A stretch of DNA of 64,000 bases from Planctomycetota bacterium (GTDB taxonomy: Bacteria > Planctomycetota > UBA1135 > GCA-002686595), in assembly GCA_016709875.1 (NCBI GenBank), contig JADJLZ010000002.1, forward strand, positions 310,001-374,000. The letters are read 5' to 3'. Of the stretch, positions 42,536 to 51,173 are shown in pieces. Numbering within the stretch: the stretch's first letter is position 1; each line of letters starts with the position of its first letter. The position numbers were made by a program, and so were the translations under genes. The notes beneath the pieces are model-generated. The model did not search any database, was not told where the DNA came from, and saw only the letters and a program-made list of their open reading frames with translations.

Positions 42536-43434
42536 GCACCCTGGGTTGGACCGAGATCCGCGTGCTCGTGCCGCTGGGCTGGGAGGAGCTCGTCGCGGAG
42601 ACGCTCAACCTGGGCCCGTGCTCCTCGGTCGCCTTCGGCCGGCCCACGCTTGCGAGCGCGCCCGCGCCCGAGGGCTTCGAGTACGTGCGCACTTTCGTCG
42701 CGAGTACCTCGGACACGCCGGAACTGCGTGCGCAAGTGCGCAACTCGCTCGACGAGCTCGCGGCGCGCGCCGAGATCGATGAGCTCGCTGGTCTCGCGCT
42801 CGAGTTCCGCGAACTGCCGCCCGAGGACTACGCCAACTCGTGGCGGAAGGTCTGGAAGCCGTTCCGCGTCGGCCGCCTGGCGGTGATCGCGCCGTGGAAG
42901 GAGAGCGTACTGCGCGCGCACGACCTGCGCCTGGAGCTCGAACCCGGCGGCGCCTTCGGTTCGGGCCGCCATGCGACGACGCGCATGTGCATGAAAGTGC
43001 TGCAGGAGCGTCTGCGCCCGGGGTCGCGCCTGATCGACGCGGGCTCGGGCTCGGGCATCCTGACCGTCTCCGCGGCGCTGCTCGGCGCGCGCGAGGCGAT
43101 CGGTTTCGACATCGACCCCAACGCGCAGCCCTGGGCCGAGCAGCTCGCGCGCAAGAACGGCGCTGTCGATCGCGCACGCTTCCTCACGGCCGGTTTCGAG
43201 TGCCTGCCCGCGCTCGGCAAGTTCGACGCCCTGCTCGCCAACATCTACTCCGACGTGGTGATCGAGCACGTCGCGAAGCTGCGCGAGGCGCTCGAGCCAG
43301 GTGGCTGGTTCGCCTTCAGCGGCTGCCCGCTGCAACACGTCGAGGCGACGCGCGCCGCGATCGTGGCGTCGGGCCTGCAACTGGAGGAAGTGCGCGCGCG
43401 CGGACGCTGGCACACCTTCGCTGGGATCCGCTAG
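42532..43434 (+). CDS. prmA: Ribosomal protein L11 methyltransferase-like
   Basis: 300 residues from a GTG overlapping the previous stop. An N-terminal substrate-binding half (WTEIRVLVPLGWEELVAETL) precedes the conserved EPGGAFGSGRHATTRMC, and the SAM site DAGSGSGILTVSAALLGA. FDIDPNAQP follows, and LLANIYSDVVIEHV with the NxY variant of the PrmA NPPF-like site. Trimethylates L11 in other bacteria. The first 100 residues are weakly conserved, so a different protein substrate is possible. Confidence 0.85.
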   Translation: MSTLGWTEIRVLVPLGWEELVAETLNLGPCSSVAFGRPTLASAPAPEGFEYVRTFVASTSDTPELRAQVRNSLDELAARAEIDELAGLALEFRELPPEDYANSWRKVWKPFRVGRLAVIAPWKESVLRAHDLRLELEPGGAFGSGRHATTRMCMKVLQERLRPGSRLIDAGSGSGILTVSAALLGAREAIGFDIDPNAQPWAEQLARKNGAVDRARFLTAGFECLPALGKFDALLANIYSDVVIEHVAKLREALEPGGWFAFSGCPLQHVEATRAAIVASGLQLEEVRARGRWHTFAGIR

Positions 43435-43446
43435 GCTCGCGGGCCC

Positions 43447-44640
43447 GTGCGCATCCTGTTCCTCTCGCAGCGCGTGCCCTTCCCGCCCAACCGCGGGGAC
43501 AAGATCACGACCTCGAAGCTGATCGAGCGCATGCGCCGGCGGCACAGCGTGCGCTGCGTCGCGTTCTCACACGGGCCCGAGGACGACGAGGGAGCGCGCG
43601 AACTCGAGGACATGGGCGTCTCCATCCGCACCGTGCCCTACCACGACCTCTACGCGCGCGTCCTCGCGGCGCCGCTGCTCTTCACCAGCAAGCCGCTGAC
43701 GCTCGGCGCCTACGGCTCGAGCGAACTGCAGCGCATCGTCGACGAGGAGATCGCGCAAGCCGACCTCGCCTACGCCTACTCCTCCTCGATGGGCGCCTTC
43801 CTCGAGCGCCATGCGACCAAGCCGCGCGTGATGCACTTTGGCGAGCTCGACTCGGACAAGTGGCGCCAGTACGCCGAGCGCAGCGCGCTGCCGATGAGCT
43901 GGGTCTATGCGCGCGAGCAGCGCACGCTGCTCGAGTTCGAGCGCCGCGTCGCGCGCTCCTTCTCCGAGAACGTCGTCTGCACGCCGCTCGAGCAGCGCGT
44001 GTTCCAGCAGCAGATCCCCGGCGCCTCGAGCGTCGTCCTGCGCAACGGCGTCGATCTCGAGCGCTTCCACCCGCGCGCGAACGAAGTGCTCGAGGGCGAG
44101 CTCGTCTTCACGGGCGTGATGAACTACCTGCCCAACGCCGAGGGCTGCGCCTGGTTCGCGCGCGAGATCCTGCCGCGGATCCGCGCGCAGCGTCCGCAGG
44201 TGCGCTTCTCGATCGTCGGTTCCTCGCCCTCGCGCGAGGTCGAGCGCCTGGCCGAGCTCCCCGGCGTGCGCGTCACCGGCTCGGTGCCCGACACGCGCGA
44301 GTACCTGCGCCACGCCGCGGTCGCGGTCGCGCCGCTGCGCATCGCGCGCGGGATCCAGAACAAGGTGCTCGAGGCGCTCGCGATGGGCTTGCCGGTGGTC
44401 GGGACGACGCCCGCAACGCAGGGCGTCGAGGGCAGCGCAGGCCGCGACTACCTCGTCGCCGACGAGCCCGAGGCCTTCGCGGCCGCTGTGCTCCAACTGC
44501 TCGCGGAGCCCGCGCACGCGCGCGAGCTCGCAGCGGCGGGGCGCAGCTTCGTCGAGCGCAACTACGACTGGGAGAAGGTCTTCGCACCGCTCGACGGACT
44601 GCTCGAGCGCTGTGCCGCGCCGCGCTCGAAAAACGGCTGA
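43447..44640 (+). CDS. Family-1/4-type glycosyltransferase, TIGR03087 (PEP-CTERM/XrtA-associated) type
   Basis: 397 residues from GTG 43447, 12 bases after prmA. ILFLSQRVPFPPNRGDKITT at the start, FGELDSDKWRQYA, and RNGVDLERFHP, then GIQNKVLEALAMGLPVVGT as the GT-B donor site. The LDSDKWRQYA element is characteristic of TIGR03087 glycosyltransferases found with exosortase A and extracellular polysaccharide clusters. No exosortase or PEP-CTERM protein is in this window, so the association is only by family. Cytoplasmic, sugar-nucleotide dependent. Confidence 0.85.
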   Translation: MRILFLSQRVPFPPNRGDKITTSKLIERMRRRHSVRCVAFSHGPEDDEGARELEDMGVSIRTVPYHDLYARVLAAPLLFTSKPLTLGAYGSSELQRIVDEEIAQADLAYAYSSSMGAFLERHATKPRVMHFGELDSDKWRQYAERSALPMSWVYAREQRTLLEFERRVARSFSENVVCTPLEQRVFQQQIPGASSVVLRNGVDLERFHPRANEVLEGELVFTGVMNYLPNAEGCAWFAREILPRIRAQRPQVRFSIVGSSPSREVERLAELPGVRVTGSVPDTREYLRHAAVAVAPLRIARGIQNKVLEALAMGLPVVGTTPATQGVEGSAGRDYLVADEPEAFAAAVLQLLAEPAHARELAAAGRSFVERNYDWEKVFAPLDGLLERCAAPRSKNG

Positions 44641-44678
44641 GGCGCGCCACCTTCGGGCCTTCCGAGCGTCTTCGGGGT

Positions 44679-44939
44679 GTGGAGCCCCATCCCCCTGACC
44701 ATGCGCTGAGCTCCAGGCGCGCCCCAACCTGGTTGGGAGCCCTCCTCCTAAGTCTCTTGCTCGTGGGAGCTTCCGTAGCGCTGTGCGAGCTCTCGCCGCC
44801 CTCGGGGAGCGACCCGCTCGGCTTGCGCTGGCTGCGGATTCTCGTCGGGCACCCCTGGCGCAGCTCCGCTGCTCTCGCGCTGCTCCTGTGGTCTCTCGCG
44901 GCCGACTCGAGGCCCTCCCGCGGGCCACCGTCGAGCTAG
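44679..44939 (+). CDS. Small two-helix membrane protein, hypothetical
   Basis: 86 residues from a GTG at 44679; no ATG in frame and only a weak Shine-Dalgarno. Two hydrophobic stretches, WLGALLLSLLLVGASVALCEL and SSAALALLLWSLAA, joined by a short loop with GLRWLRILVGHPW. No family recognised. Without it, 44641-45024 would be a 384-base gap, long for this window, which mildly favours a gene. Confidence 0.42.
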   Translation: MEPHPPDHALSSRRAPTWLGALLLSLLLVGASVALCELSPPSGSDPLGLRWLRILVGHPWRSSAALALLLWSLAADSRPSRGPPSS

Positions 44940-44956
44940 AAACCGTTCCTATCTCG

Positions 44957-44983
44957 TTGATGGCGCTCGCTTTGGTGTATCAT
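44957..44983 (+). promoter_or_regulatory. Candidate sigma-70-like promoter
   Basis: TTGATG (44957-44962), 15-base spacer, then an extended -10 TGTATCAT ending at 44983, in an otherwise GC-rich stretch 41 bases before the GTG start of the radical-SAM-like gene. The spacer is two bases short of the 17-base optimum, so the call is tentative. Confidence 0.35.
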
Positions 44984-45024
44984 GCGGCCTGGCTCCCTCG
45001 TCGACCCGCGGAGATCCGATACTC

Positions 45025-45798
45025 GTGGCTGCGCCCTCTCCCCATCACCTGGAAGCCCCCCTCCCCGTCCTCCCGGACAGCCCGCTGATCCTCGGCCCCA
45101 AGAAGGCCGACCGACTGGGGACCATCTTCGGCGTCGACCTCGGCTCGCCCGACCCGGTGCTCTCGGTCAGCCGCGAGACGCGCATGCCGCGCGCCTCGGT
45201 GCTGGTCACGACCGCCGCGCGGCACATCATCCGGGTCTCGAAGCTGGGCGAGAAGATCGAGACCATGATGATCTTCGGCTCGGGCATCGATGCGACGATG
45301 CACCCCGGCTTCCGGGAAATCACCGGGAACTTGAGGGACCTGCGCAACAAGTGGTTCAGCAAGGCCAAGCTCTGGCTCGTCAGCGACGACCCGCAGGTCG
45401 AGCGCCCCGACGTGCGCCACTCGATCGGGGTCTACGACCGAGTGGTCGTGCGTCTGGAGACCGGCGCGCAGAAGACTTTTGCCGCGCTCACCGGCCGCAA
45501 GCCGGCCGACTACAACACGCTGCTCGCGCAGCTCGGCCAGATCGAACGCCTCACGCTCCAGGCCCGCTTCTACAAGGGCGAGATCGACAACACCACGGAC
45601 GCCGAGGTGAAGGCCTGGGTGAAGAAGCTCGGCGAGCTCAAGCCGCGCGAGGTCTTCATCCTCAACCCCGAGGCCAAGCCCGAAAACAAGAAGCTGAAGC
45701 CCGCCCCCAAGGCGCGCGTGCAGGAGATCGTCGCGGAGCTGGCCGAGAAGACCGGCATCCAGGCGACGATCCTGCCCTTCGCGTCGGTCCTCGGCTGA
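45025..45798 (+). CDS. Radical-SAM-fold protein lacking all cysteines
   Basis: 257 residues from GTG 45025. The order of motifs follows COG0731-type radical SAM enzymes: LGPKKADRLGTIFGVDL at the place of their SRRLGxSLGxD, MMIFGSGIDATMHPGFREI for their SGSGEPTLHPxF, and KLWLVSDDPQVERPDVRHSI for their LITNG segment. A closing VKKLGELKPREVFILNPEA matches the strand near SAM. The C-x3-C-x2-C loop is replaced by SPDPVLSVSRET, and the protein has no cysteine at all. It therefore cannot hold a 4Fe-4S cluster in the usual way. A regulator or SAM-binding partner is possible. Confidence 0.75.
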   Translation: MAAPSPHHLEAPLPVLPDSPLILGPKKADRLGTIFGVDLGSPDPVLSVSRETRMPRASVLVTTAARHIIRVSKLGEKIETMMIFGSGIDATMHPGFREITGNLRDLRNKWFSKAKLWLVSDDPQVERPDVRHSIGVYDRVVVRLETGAQKTFAALTGRKPADYNTLLAQLGQIERLTLQARFYKGEIDNTTDAEVKAWVKKLGELKPREVFILNPEAKPENKKLKPAPKARVQEIVAELAEKTGIQATILPFASVLG

Positions 45799-45814
45799 GC
45801 GCCCCTCCCCTGCC

Positions 45815-45904
45815 GGGTGTGAAAAAACCAGCCCGCCTGGTTTTTTGACGCCTGCTGCCCGTGCCAGGCGTGAAAAAACCAGGCGGGCTGGTTTTTTCAC
45901 ACCC
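45815..45904. repeat. 90-bp near-perfect palindrome of two back-to-back terminator hairpins
   Basis: Forty-base arms (45815-45854 and 45865-45904) are complementary with a single mismatch around a 10-base spacer. Within each arm lies a complete hairpin with A6 on one side and T6 on the other (stems 45822-45831/45837-45846 and 45873-45882/45888-45897). Each therefore reads as an intrinsic terminator on both strands. It separates the radical-SAM-like gene from the ABC ATPase gene, although both run the same way. As DNA it could extrude a cruciform. Confidence 0.9.
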
Positions 45905-45948
45905 GACAGAGGGCGCCGCGACTCCCGGGGCTCTAACCTGCCGCTCGA

Positions 45949-46710
45949 ATGGCGCTCGTGCGTTTCAATGGCATAGCCAAGCGCTTCGGCGCACTCGCCG
46001 CGCTCACCGACGCGAGCTTCGAAGTGCGCGAGGGCGAGGTCTTCGGCCTGCTCGGCCCCAACGGCGCCGGCAAGACGACCGCGCTGCGCATCCTGTGCGG
46101 CCTGCTCGAGCCCGACAGCGGCACGATCGAGGTCGGCGGCCACGACGTGCGCGCCGATCCGCTCGGCGCGCGCAAGCTGCTCGCCTTCGTGCCGGACGGC
46201 GCGCCGCTTTACGCCAACCTCAGCCCGCTGCAGCACCTCGCTCTCGTCGGCCGGCTGCACGGCCTCGACGAGGCCCGCATCGCGAGCGAGAGCGAACGCC
46301 TGCTCGGCGCACTCGAGCTCCACGACCGCCGCAACGACCCCGTCGGCGGCTTCTCGCGCGGTATGCGCCAGAAGACCGCCCTCGCCTGCGCGATCCTGCC
46401 CAAGCCCAAAGTCCTGATCCTCGACGAACCGCTCAACGACCTCGACGCGCCGACGACCGCGATGTTCAAGGAGGTCCTGCGCGCCTGGGCCGACCGCGGC
46501 GGCGCCGTGATCTACACCTCGCACATGATGGATGTCGTCGAGCGCGTCTGCGACCGCATGGCGGTGCTGATGCAGGGCAAGGTCGTCGCGCAGGGCGCGC
46601 TCGACGAGCTGCGCACGCAGGCGGGCCGCGACGGCACGCTCGAACAGGTCTTCGCGGCGCTGACGCACAGCTCCGACCCGAAGGAACAGGCGGCGCGGCT
46701 GCTCGGTTAG
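45949..46710 (+). CDS. ABC transporter ATP-binding protein
   Basis: 253 residues: GPNGAGKTT Walker A at 36-44, SRGMRQKTALA signature, VLILDEPLNDLD Walker B, and the switch His in IYTSHMMD. CcmA/NatA-type ATPase of an exporter with a separate permease. The likely permease is at 47820-49235; the two are separated by two minus-strand genes. The bidirectional hairpin upstream insulates it from preceding transcription. Exported substrate unknown. Confidence 0.92.
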   Translation: MALVRFNGIAKRFGALAALTDASFEVREGEVFGLLGPNGAGKTTALRILCGLLEPDSGTIEVGGHDVRADPLGARKLLAFVPDGAPLYANLSPLQHLALVGRLHGLDEARIASESERLLGALELHDRRNDPVGGFSRGMRQKTALACAILPKPKVLILDEPLNDLDAPTTAMFKEVLRAWADRGGAVIYTSHMMDVVERVCDRMAVLMQGKVVAQGALDELRTQAGRDGTLEQVFAALTHSSDPKEQAARLLG

Positions 46711-46714
46711 CTGA

Positions 46715-47134
46715 TCAGCGCTTCGTCCCGTCCGGGTGCAGGATCGGCACGGGCTTCATCTCGTCGTCGACCGCGACCATCGTCACATCGGCCTCGGTCA
46801 CGTGCACGAACCTGCCGCCGCCAAACCTTCTCTGCGCCCACACGCTCACGTGCACCGTGATCGAGGTCGTGCCGATCCGCTTCTTCTCCGTGAAGAAGCT
46901 CACCAGATCCCCGACGAACACCGGCGCCTTGAACTCGACTTTGTCCATCGACACCGTGACGATCCGCGCCGGGTGGTACTTGTGCGCCTCGATCGCGGCC
47001 GCCAAGTCGATCTGCGAGAGGATCACGCCGCCGAAGATCGTGCCCAGCGCGTTCGTGTCGCGCGGCATCATCACCTGCCGGATCGAGGGCAGTTGCGTGG
47101 CGGGGTACTCGGTGGTGTCGGGGGTCTGGCTCAT
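46715..47134 (-). CDS. Hotdog-fold acyl-CoA thioesterase
   Basis: 139 residues. QVMMPRDTNALGTIFGGVILSQIDLAAAIEAHKY carries the Asn/Asp and helix of YciA/ACOT-type thioesterases, followed by VTVSMDKVEFKAPVFVGDLV. Hydrolyses acyl-CoA to free acid and CoA. Its start overlaps the stop of the hydrolase gene by ATGA. Chain-length preference cannot be read from sequence. Convergent with the ABC ATPase gene, five bases away. Confidence 0.9.
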   Translation of the reverse strand: MSQTPDTTEYPATQLPSIRQVMMPRDTNALGTIFGGVILSQIDLAAAIEAHKYHPARIVTVSMDKVEFKAPVFVGDLVSFFTEKKRIGTTSITVHVSVWAQRRFGGGRFVHVTEADVTMVAVDDEMKPVPILHPDGTKR

Positions 47135-47763
47135 GTGGTTCTCGACAAGCTCTCCAGCGCCCAGCGGCGCACGCGCGCCTGCAGCTCCTGGGTGCGCTTC
47201 ACGAAGTAGTGGTCCGTTCCATCGATCTCGTCCGTCTCGAGCTGCGGCGGCAGGTCGGGGAACTTCTCGCGCAGTTCGCGCAGCGTACCGTACTCGTCGT
47301 TCTCGGCCATCAGGATCAGCCCCGGTTGCCGGACGCGGCGCACGAAGGAGCAGTCGAAGGCGCGCACGGGCAGCGCGACGAGCAGGAGGCGCGCGACACG
47401 CGCGTCCTGCGTGACGTAGGAGCCGGCGGTGCGCGAGCCGAAGGAGAAACCGCCGGCCCAGAGCTCCTTCCCGGGGAACTCGGCCGCCATCCAGTCGAGC
47501 GCGGCCTTCAAGTCGAGTTCCTCCGCGCCCTTGCCGTCGTGCGTGCCCGCCGACTTGCCGACGCCGCGGAAGTTGAAACGCAGCACGGCCAGGCCCGCTT
47601 CCTCGAGTCCGCGCGCGGAGCGGAAGACGGCTGTCGTGTTCATCGTCCCGCCGTAGAGCGGGTGCGGATGGCAGAAGACGGCGACCGCGCGCGGCTCTGT
47701 GCCCTCGGGGCGCGCGAGCTTCGCCTCGAGCGGGCCGACCGGTCCGGGGATCGTGAGGCTCAT
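47131..47763 (-). CDS. Alpha/beta hydrolase
   Basis: 210 residues. FCHPHPLYGGTMNT forms the oxyanion region, GFSFGSRTAG the nucleophile elbow (Ser), ENDEYG the acid region and GTDHYF the His. Short cytoplasmic hydrolases of this kind (COG2945) act on esters or acyl groups of unknown identity. First gene of a two-gene operon with the thioesterase, divergent from the permease gene. Confidence 0.88.
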   Translation of the reverse strand: MSLTIPGPVGPLEAKLARPEGTEPRAVAVFCHPHPLYGGTMNTTAVFRSARGLEEAGLAVLRFNFRGVGKSAGTHDGKGAEELDLKAALDWMAAEFPGKELWAGGFSFGSRTAGSYVTQDARVARLLLVALPVRAFDCSFVRRVRQPGLILMAENDEYGTLRELREKFPDLPPQLETDEIDGTDHYFVKRTQELQARVRRWALESLSRTT

Positions 47764-47819
47764 GCGGGTGCAGAAGTGTAGTGATCCCGCGCGAGAGGCG
47801 CTCTAGGCTGCGATGCGCG

Positions 47820-49235
47820 ATGTCTGGACGCATTCGAGCTCTGCTGCGCGCGGGCTTCCAGTCCCAGTGGGGCTCGGGAGCCTGGCCCGTCGCGCCGCTG
47901 GTGATGCACGGATCGGTCTCGTTCGTGATGTGCGCGCTCGTCGCGGACGTGCTGCCGGCCTTCGGCTTCGCGTTCTTCGCGCTGGCTCTCTCGGGCGGAC
48001 TCGTGCTGCTCGTGCTGCTGGGCGAGTTCGGCTCGCTGCTCTCGGCCGACGAAGCGGGCGAGTGGATCGAGGCGCAGCCCGTGCGCGCGATCGAGCTGCG
48101 CATCGCACGCGCGCTGCTGGTCTTCTCGCTGCTCGCCGTGCTGGCGCTCGCCTCGCTACTGCCCGCGGCCTACTTCCTGCCGCACGCCGACCTTGGAGCA
48201 CGCGCGTTGTTCCTCGCCGCGGGGCTCGGCCAGGCGGCGCTGCTCGCGGCTCTGCTGCTCACCGTGCAATCCGTGCTCGGCTCGCGCGCGGAGGGTCTGC
48301 TCGTGTCGCTCCAGACGCTGCTCGTGGGCGGCATCGTGCTCGGCGTGGTGCTCGGCCCCCGGCTGGCGCGCGAGCTGGTCGCCGTGCAGGGCCTCGAGGG
48401 CTTGCCGGGACTCGCGCGCCTGCTGCCTTCGGCCTGGTTCGCGGGAGCGGCGCCGCTGGCCTTCGGCGCGACCGCGCTGGCGCTCCTCGCGCTGCTCCTG
48501 CTGCCCGCACCGCGCGCGGGCAACGCCGCGCGCGGCCGCACGCCGCTGGGCCTCGCGCTCGCGCCACTGCGCGCCCTCGCGGCGCGCGTGTGGGTGAAGC
48601 GCGACGAGCGAGCGAGCTTCGAGCTCGTCTTCGAGGCCCTGCCGAAGGAGCGCGAGTTCGTGCTGCGCAGCTATCCGATGCTCGGTATTCCGCTCGCGTT
48701 CCTCGTGGCGGGCGCGAGCGGCGAGGAGGGCATGAAACGCGAAGGGCTGCTGGCGCTGTTGTGCTTTACGCCGGCGATCTATCTCCCGGTGCTGCTCGTG
48801 CACGTCGCGGCCTCGCGCAGCGCGGCGGCGCGCTGGATCCTCGACTCGGCCCCGGTGTCGCCCGAGGCGCTCGCGAGTGGCGCCCGCAAGGCGCTGGCGC
48901 TGCGCTTCGTGCTGCCGCTCTACGCATTGCTGTTCGCGCTCGCCTGGAGCCAGACGAGCCTGGAATTCGCGCTGCGCATGGCACCCGCGGGCTTCCTCGT
49001 CTCGCTGCTCGTGCTGCCGCGGCTCTACACGCTGCTCGTGCGCGACCCGCCACTCTCCGTACAGCCCGAGGCGGTCGAGACGCGCATGGATTGGGGCGGG
49101 CCGCTGATGGGGCTCGCATTGGCCCTGACCTTCGCGGCTGTCATGGCCCAGCAGTTCGTGACCACGGTCCCGCGGGCGCTCCTGGTCTGTGCATTGCTCG
49201 CCGGCGCGGTCGCATTGCAGGATCGGCGGCGCTAG
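47820..49235 (+). CDS. Multi-span membrane protein, probable ABC exporter permease
   Basis: 471 residues, Ala/Leu-rich, with about ten to twelve predicted membrane segments. Examples are FGFAFFALALSGGLVLLVLL, LLVGGIVLGVVLG and the pair near the C-terminus. A long cytoplasmic loop (about 240-290, VWVKRDERASFELVFEALPKERE) lies between the halves, as in exporter permeases of planctomycete and cyanobacterial type. No ABC2 signature is strong enough to be certain. Pairing with the ATPase at 45949-46710 is inferred from proximity and strand. ATG at 47820. Confidence 0.68.
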   Translation: MSGRIRALLRAGFQSQWGSGAWPVAPLVMHGSVSFVMCALVADVLPAFGFAFFALALSGGLVLLVLLGEFGSLLSADEAGEWIEAQPVRAIELRIARALLVFSLLAVLALASLLPAAYFLPHADLGARALFLAAGLGQAALLAALLLTVQSVLGSRAEGLLVSLQTLLVGGIVLGVVLGPRLARELVAVQGLEGLPGLARLLPSAWFAGAAPLAFGATALALLALLLLPAPRAGNAARGRTPLGLALAPLRALAARVWVKRDERASFELVFEALPKEREFVLRSYPMLGIPLAFLVAGASGEEGMKREGLLALLCFTPAIYLPVLLVHVAASRSAAARWILDSAPVSPEALASGARKALALRFVLPLYALLFALAWSQTSLEFALRMAPAGFLVSLLVLPRLYTLLVRDPPLSVQPEAVETRMDWGGPLMGLALALTFAAVMAQQFVTTVPRALLVCALLAGAVALQDRRR

Positions 49236-49245
49236 CATCCCGCGC

Positions 49246-50007
49246 ATGCCCCTCCTCGCCGTCCTCGCGACCACCTTCCTTCCCACCCTTCCCGTTCAGG
49301 AGCCGGCGCCGGCGAAGGAGCCCTGGTTCACGACCAGCGGCTCGGTCGGCCTGGTTTCGAACTACGTCTTCCGCGGACTGACGCAGACCGCGCGCGAGCC
49401 GGCGATCCAAGGCGGATTCAACGTCGGCTTGCCGCAGGGCTGGTACCTGGGAACGTGGGGCTCGAACGAGAGCTGGATCTCCGACGCGAGCCCGGGCACG
49501 AGCTCGAGCCTCGAGCTCGACGTGTTCGGCGGCTTCAAGCACGAGCTGTGCACCGACTGGAGCTATGACGTCGGCTTCCTGCATTACGAATATCCGGGTG
49601 ACTACTCCGGCTTCCCGACCGAGCCGAACACCGATGAGCTCTACGGCTCGATCATGTGGAAGATGCTGATGCTCAAGGTCAGCACGAGCCTGGGCGACAC
49701 CTTCGGCGTCGACAACAGCGCGGGCACCTGGTACGCGGACCTTTCCGCGAGCTTCGAGATCTCGGAAGCGCTCACGCTCGGCCTGCACGCCGGCCACCAG
49801 GAGTACACCGGCAGCAACGGCGGGAACTCGAACGACTCGCTCTTCTCCTACTCGGACTACTCGGCGACGCTCACACACCCGCTGGGCAACGACTTCTCGC
49901 TCGGATTCACGTACTCGCACGCGAACACGAAGGACGCCGGCTACACGATCCTCGGGGACAACATCGGCGAGTCCCAGACCTTCTTCTCGCTCTCGAAGAG
50001 CTTCTGA
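49246..50007 (+). CDS. TorF-family putative porin (outer membrane beta-barrel)
   Basis: 253 residues, signal peptide about 1-17. The diagnostic opening SGSVGLVSNYVFRGLTQT, followed by PAIQGGFNVGLPQGWYLGTW, matches TIGR02001/TorF. Alternating strands run to the final SFF-like residues (TFFSLSKSF), ending in Phe as beta-barrels do for Bam recognition. Starts ten bases after the permease gene, so it may be co-transcribed with it. Solute unknown. Confidence 0.88.
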   Translation: MPLLAVLATTFLPTLPVQEPAPAKEPWFTTSGSVGLVSNYVFRGLTQTAREPAIQGGFNVGLPQGWYLGTWGSNESWISDASPGTSSSLELDVFGGFKHELCTDWSYDVGFLHYEYPGDYSGFPTEPNTDELYGSIMWKMLMLKVSTSLGDTFGVDNSAGTWYADLSASFEISEALTLGLHAGHQEYTGSNGGNSNDSLFSYSDYSATLTHPLGNDFSLGFTYSHANTKDAGYTILGDNIGESQTFFSLSKSF

Positions 50008-50017
50008 GCGCGTCGTC

Positions 50018-51082
50018 CTAGCCGCGGCGCAGGTCGAGGTACTCCTGCATATCCGCGGGCAGCGGGCTGCGCACCTCGACCCACTCGCCGGTCGCGGGCG
50101 TGCGGAAGCCGAGCATGTGGTTGTGCAGCGCGTGCCGCTCCATGCCCAGTTGCTCGAGCTCCGCGCGCGTCAGCTCGCCCTCGAGTGAGCGCTCGAAGAA
50201 CGAATCGTCCTCGCCGTAGAGCTTGTCGCCGACCAGCGGGTGCCCGATCTCCGCCATGTGCACGCGGATCTGGTGCTGACGGCCGGTGTAGGGCACGCAG
50301 GCGACGAGCGCGCAGTCGCCCAGGCGCTCGAGCACGCGCCAGTCCGTGCGCGAGGGCTGGCCGTCGACCGCGATGGTCATCTTGAGCTCGATCTTGGACA
50401 CGCGCGCGGGCCCCATGGGCATGTCGATCGTGCCGCCGTCGCGCTCGGGCACGCCGCGCACGATCGCGCGGTACTCCTTGGCGACCTCGCGCCGCTCGAA
50501 CTGGCCCATCACGTCGGCGTGGGCGATGGGGTTCTTGCCGATCAGCACGACGCCGCTCGTCTCGCGGTCGAGCCGATGGCACAGGCGCGGGGCGCCGCCG
50601 CGCTCGAGCTCGAAACCCTCGCCGTAGCGCTTGTGCACGCGCTGGATGAGCGTGTCGGAGAGGTAGCGGCCGGAAGGGTGCACGACGAGCGGCGCCGGCT
50701 TGTCCACGGCGAGCATGCACTCGTCCTCGTACAGCACGCACAGCTCGTCGGTGCTCTCGGCGAGCATCGGCAGGCGCAGCTCCTCGGGGATCTTCACGGC
50801 GACGCGCGAGCCGTGGCGCAGCTTGCGGCCCGGACGCGTCTCGACCTGCAATTCGCCGCGGCCCTCGGGTTTGTCGGGGGTCGAGGGATCGACGAGAACG
50901 AAGCCGTCGCGGATCAGGTGCTGCAGCGAGGAGCGCGAGCGCCAGTCGAGGTGGTGCGCGAGAAAGGCGTCGAGGCGGATGTCCACATCCTCGCGCTTCA
51001 TGCGCAGGCTGCTGCAGTCCACGCGCAGCTCGACCCGCTCGGGGGCGCGCGTGAGGTCTCGTTCCTTGCCGAAGATGCCCAT
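50018..51082 (-). CDS. RluA/RluD-type pseudouridine synthase with S4 domain
   Basis: 354 residues. An S4 RNA-binding domain (VDIRLDAFLAHHLDWRSRSSL, about 34-100) precedes the catalytic domain with LYEDECMLAVDKPAPLVVHPSG, then CHRLDRETSGVVLIG (Asp172) and PYTGRQHQIRVHMAEIGHPLVGDKLYG. Modifies uridines in 23S rRNA or tRNA by family. Residues 1-33 are an extra, poorly conserved lead. The ATG at 51082 is preferred (GGGACTGGA upstream) over a TTG at 51121. Confidence 0.92.
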   Translation of the reverse strand: MGIFGKERDLTRAPERVELRVDCSSLRMKREDVDIRLDAFLAHHLDWRSRSSLQHLIRDGFVLVDPSTPDKPEGRGELQVETRPGRKLRHGSRVAVKIPEELRLPMLAESTDELCVLYEDECMLAVDKPAPLVVHPSGRYLSDTLIQRVHKRYGEGFELERGGAPRLCHRLDRETSGVVLIGKNPIAHADVMGQFERREVAKEYRAIVRGVPERDGGTIDMPMGPARVSKIELKMTIAVDGQPSRTDWRVLERLGDCALVACVPYTGRQHQIRVHMAEIGHPLVGDKLYGEDDSFFERSLEGELTRAELEQLGMERHALHNHMLGFRTPATGEWVEVRSPLPADMQEYLDLRRG

Positions 51083-51173
51083 TCCAGTCCCACAGGATCG
51101 GTGATCCCTCCAGTTACGCAAGGACCCGGGTCACCCCGGGTCCCTCGTGTATCTCGATGCGCGAGAGCGAGGC

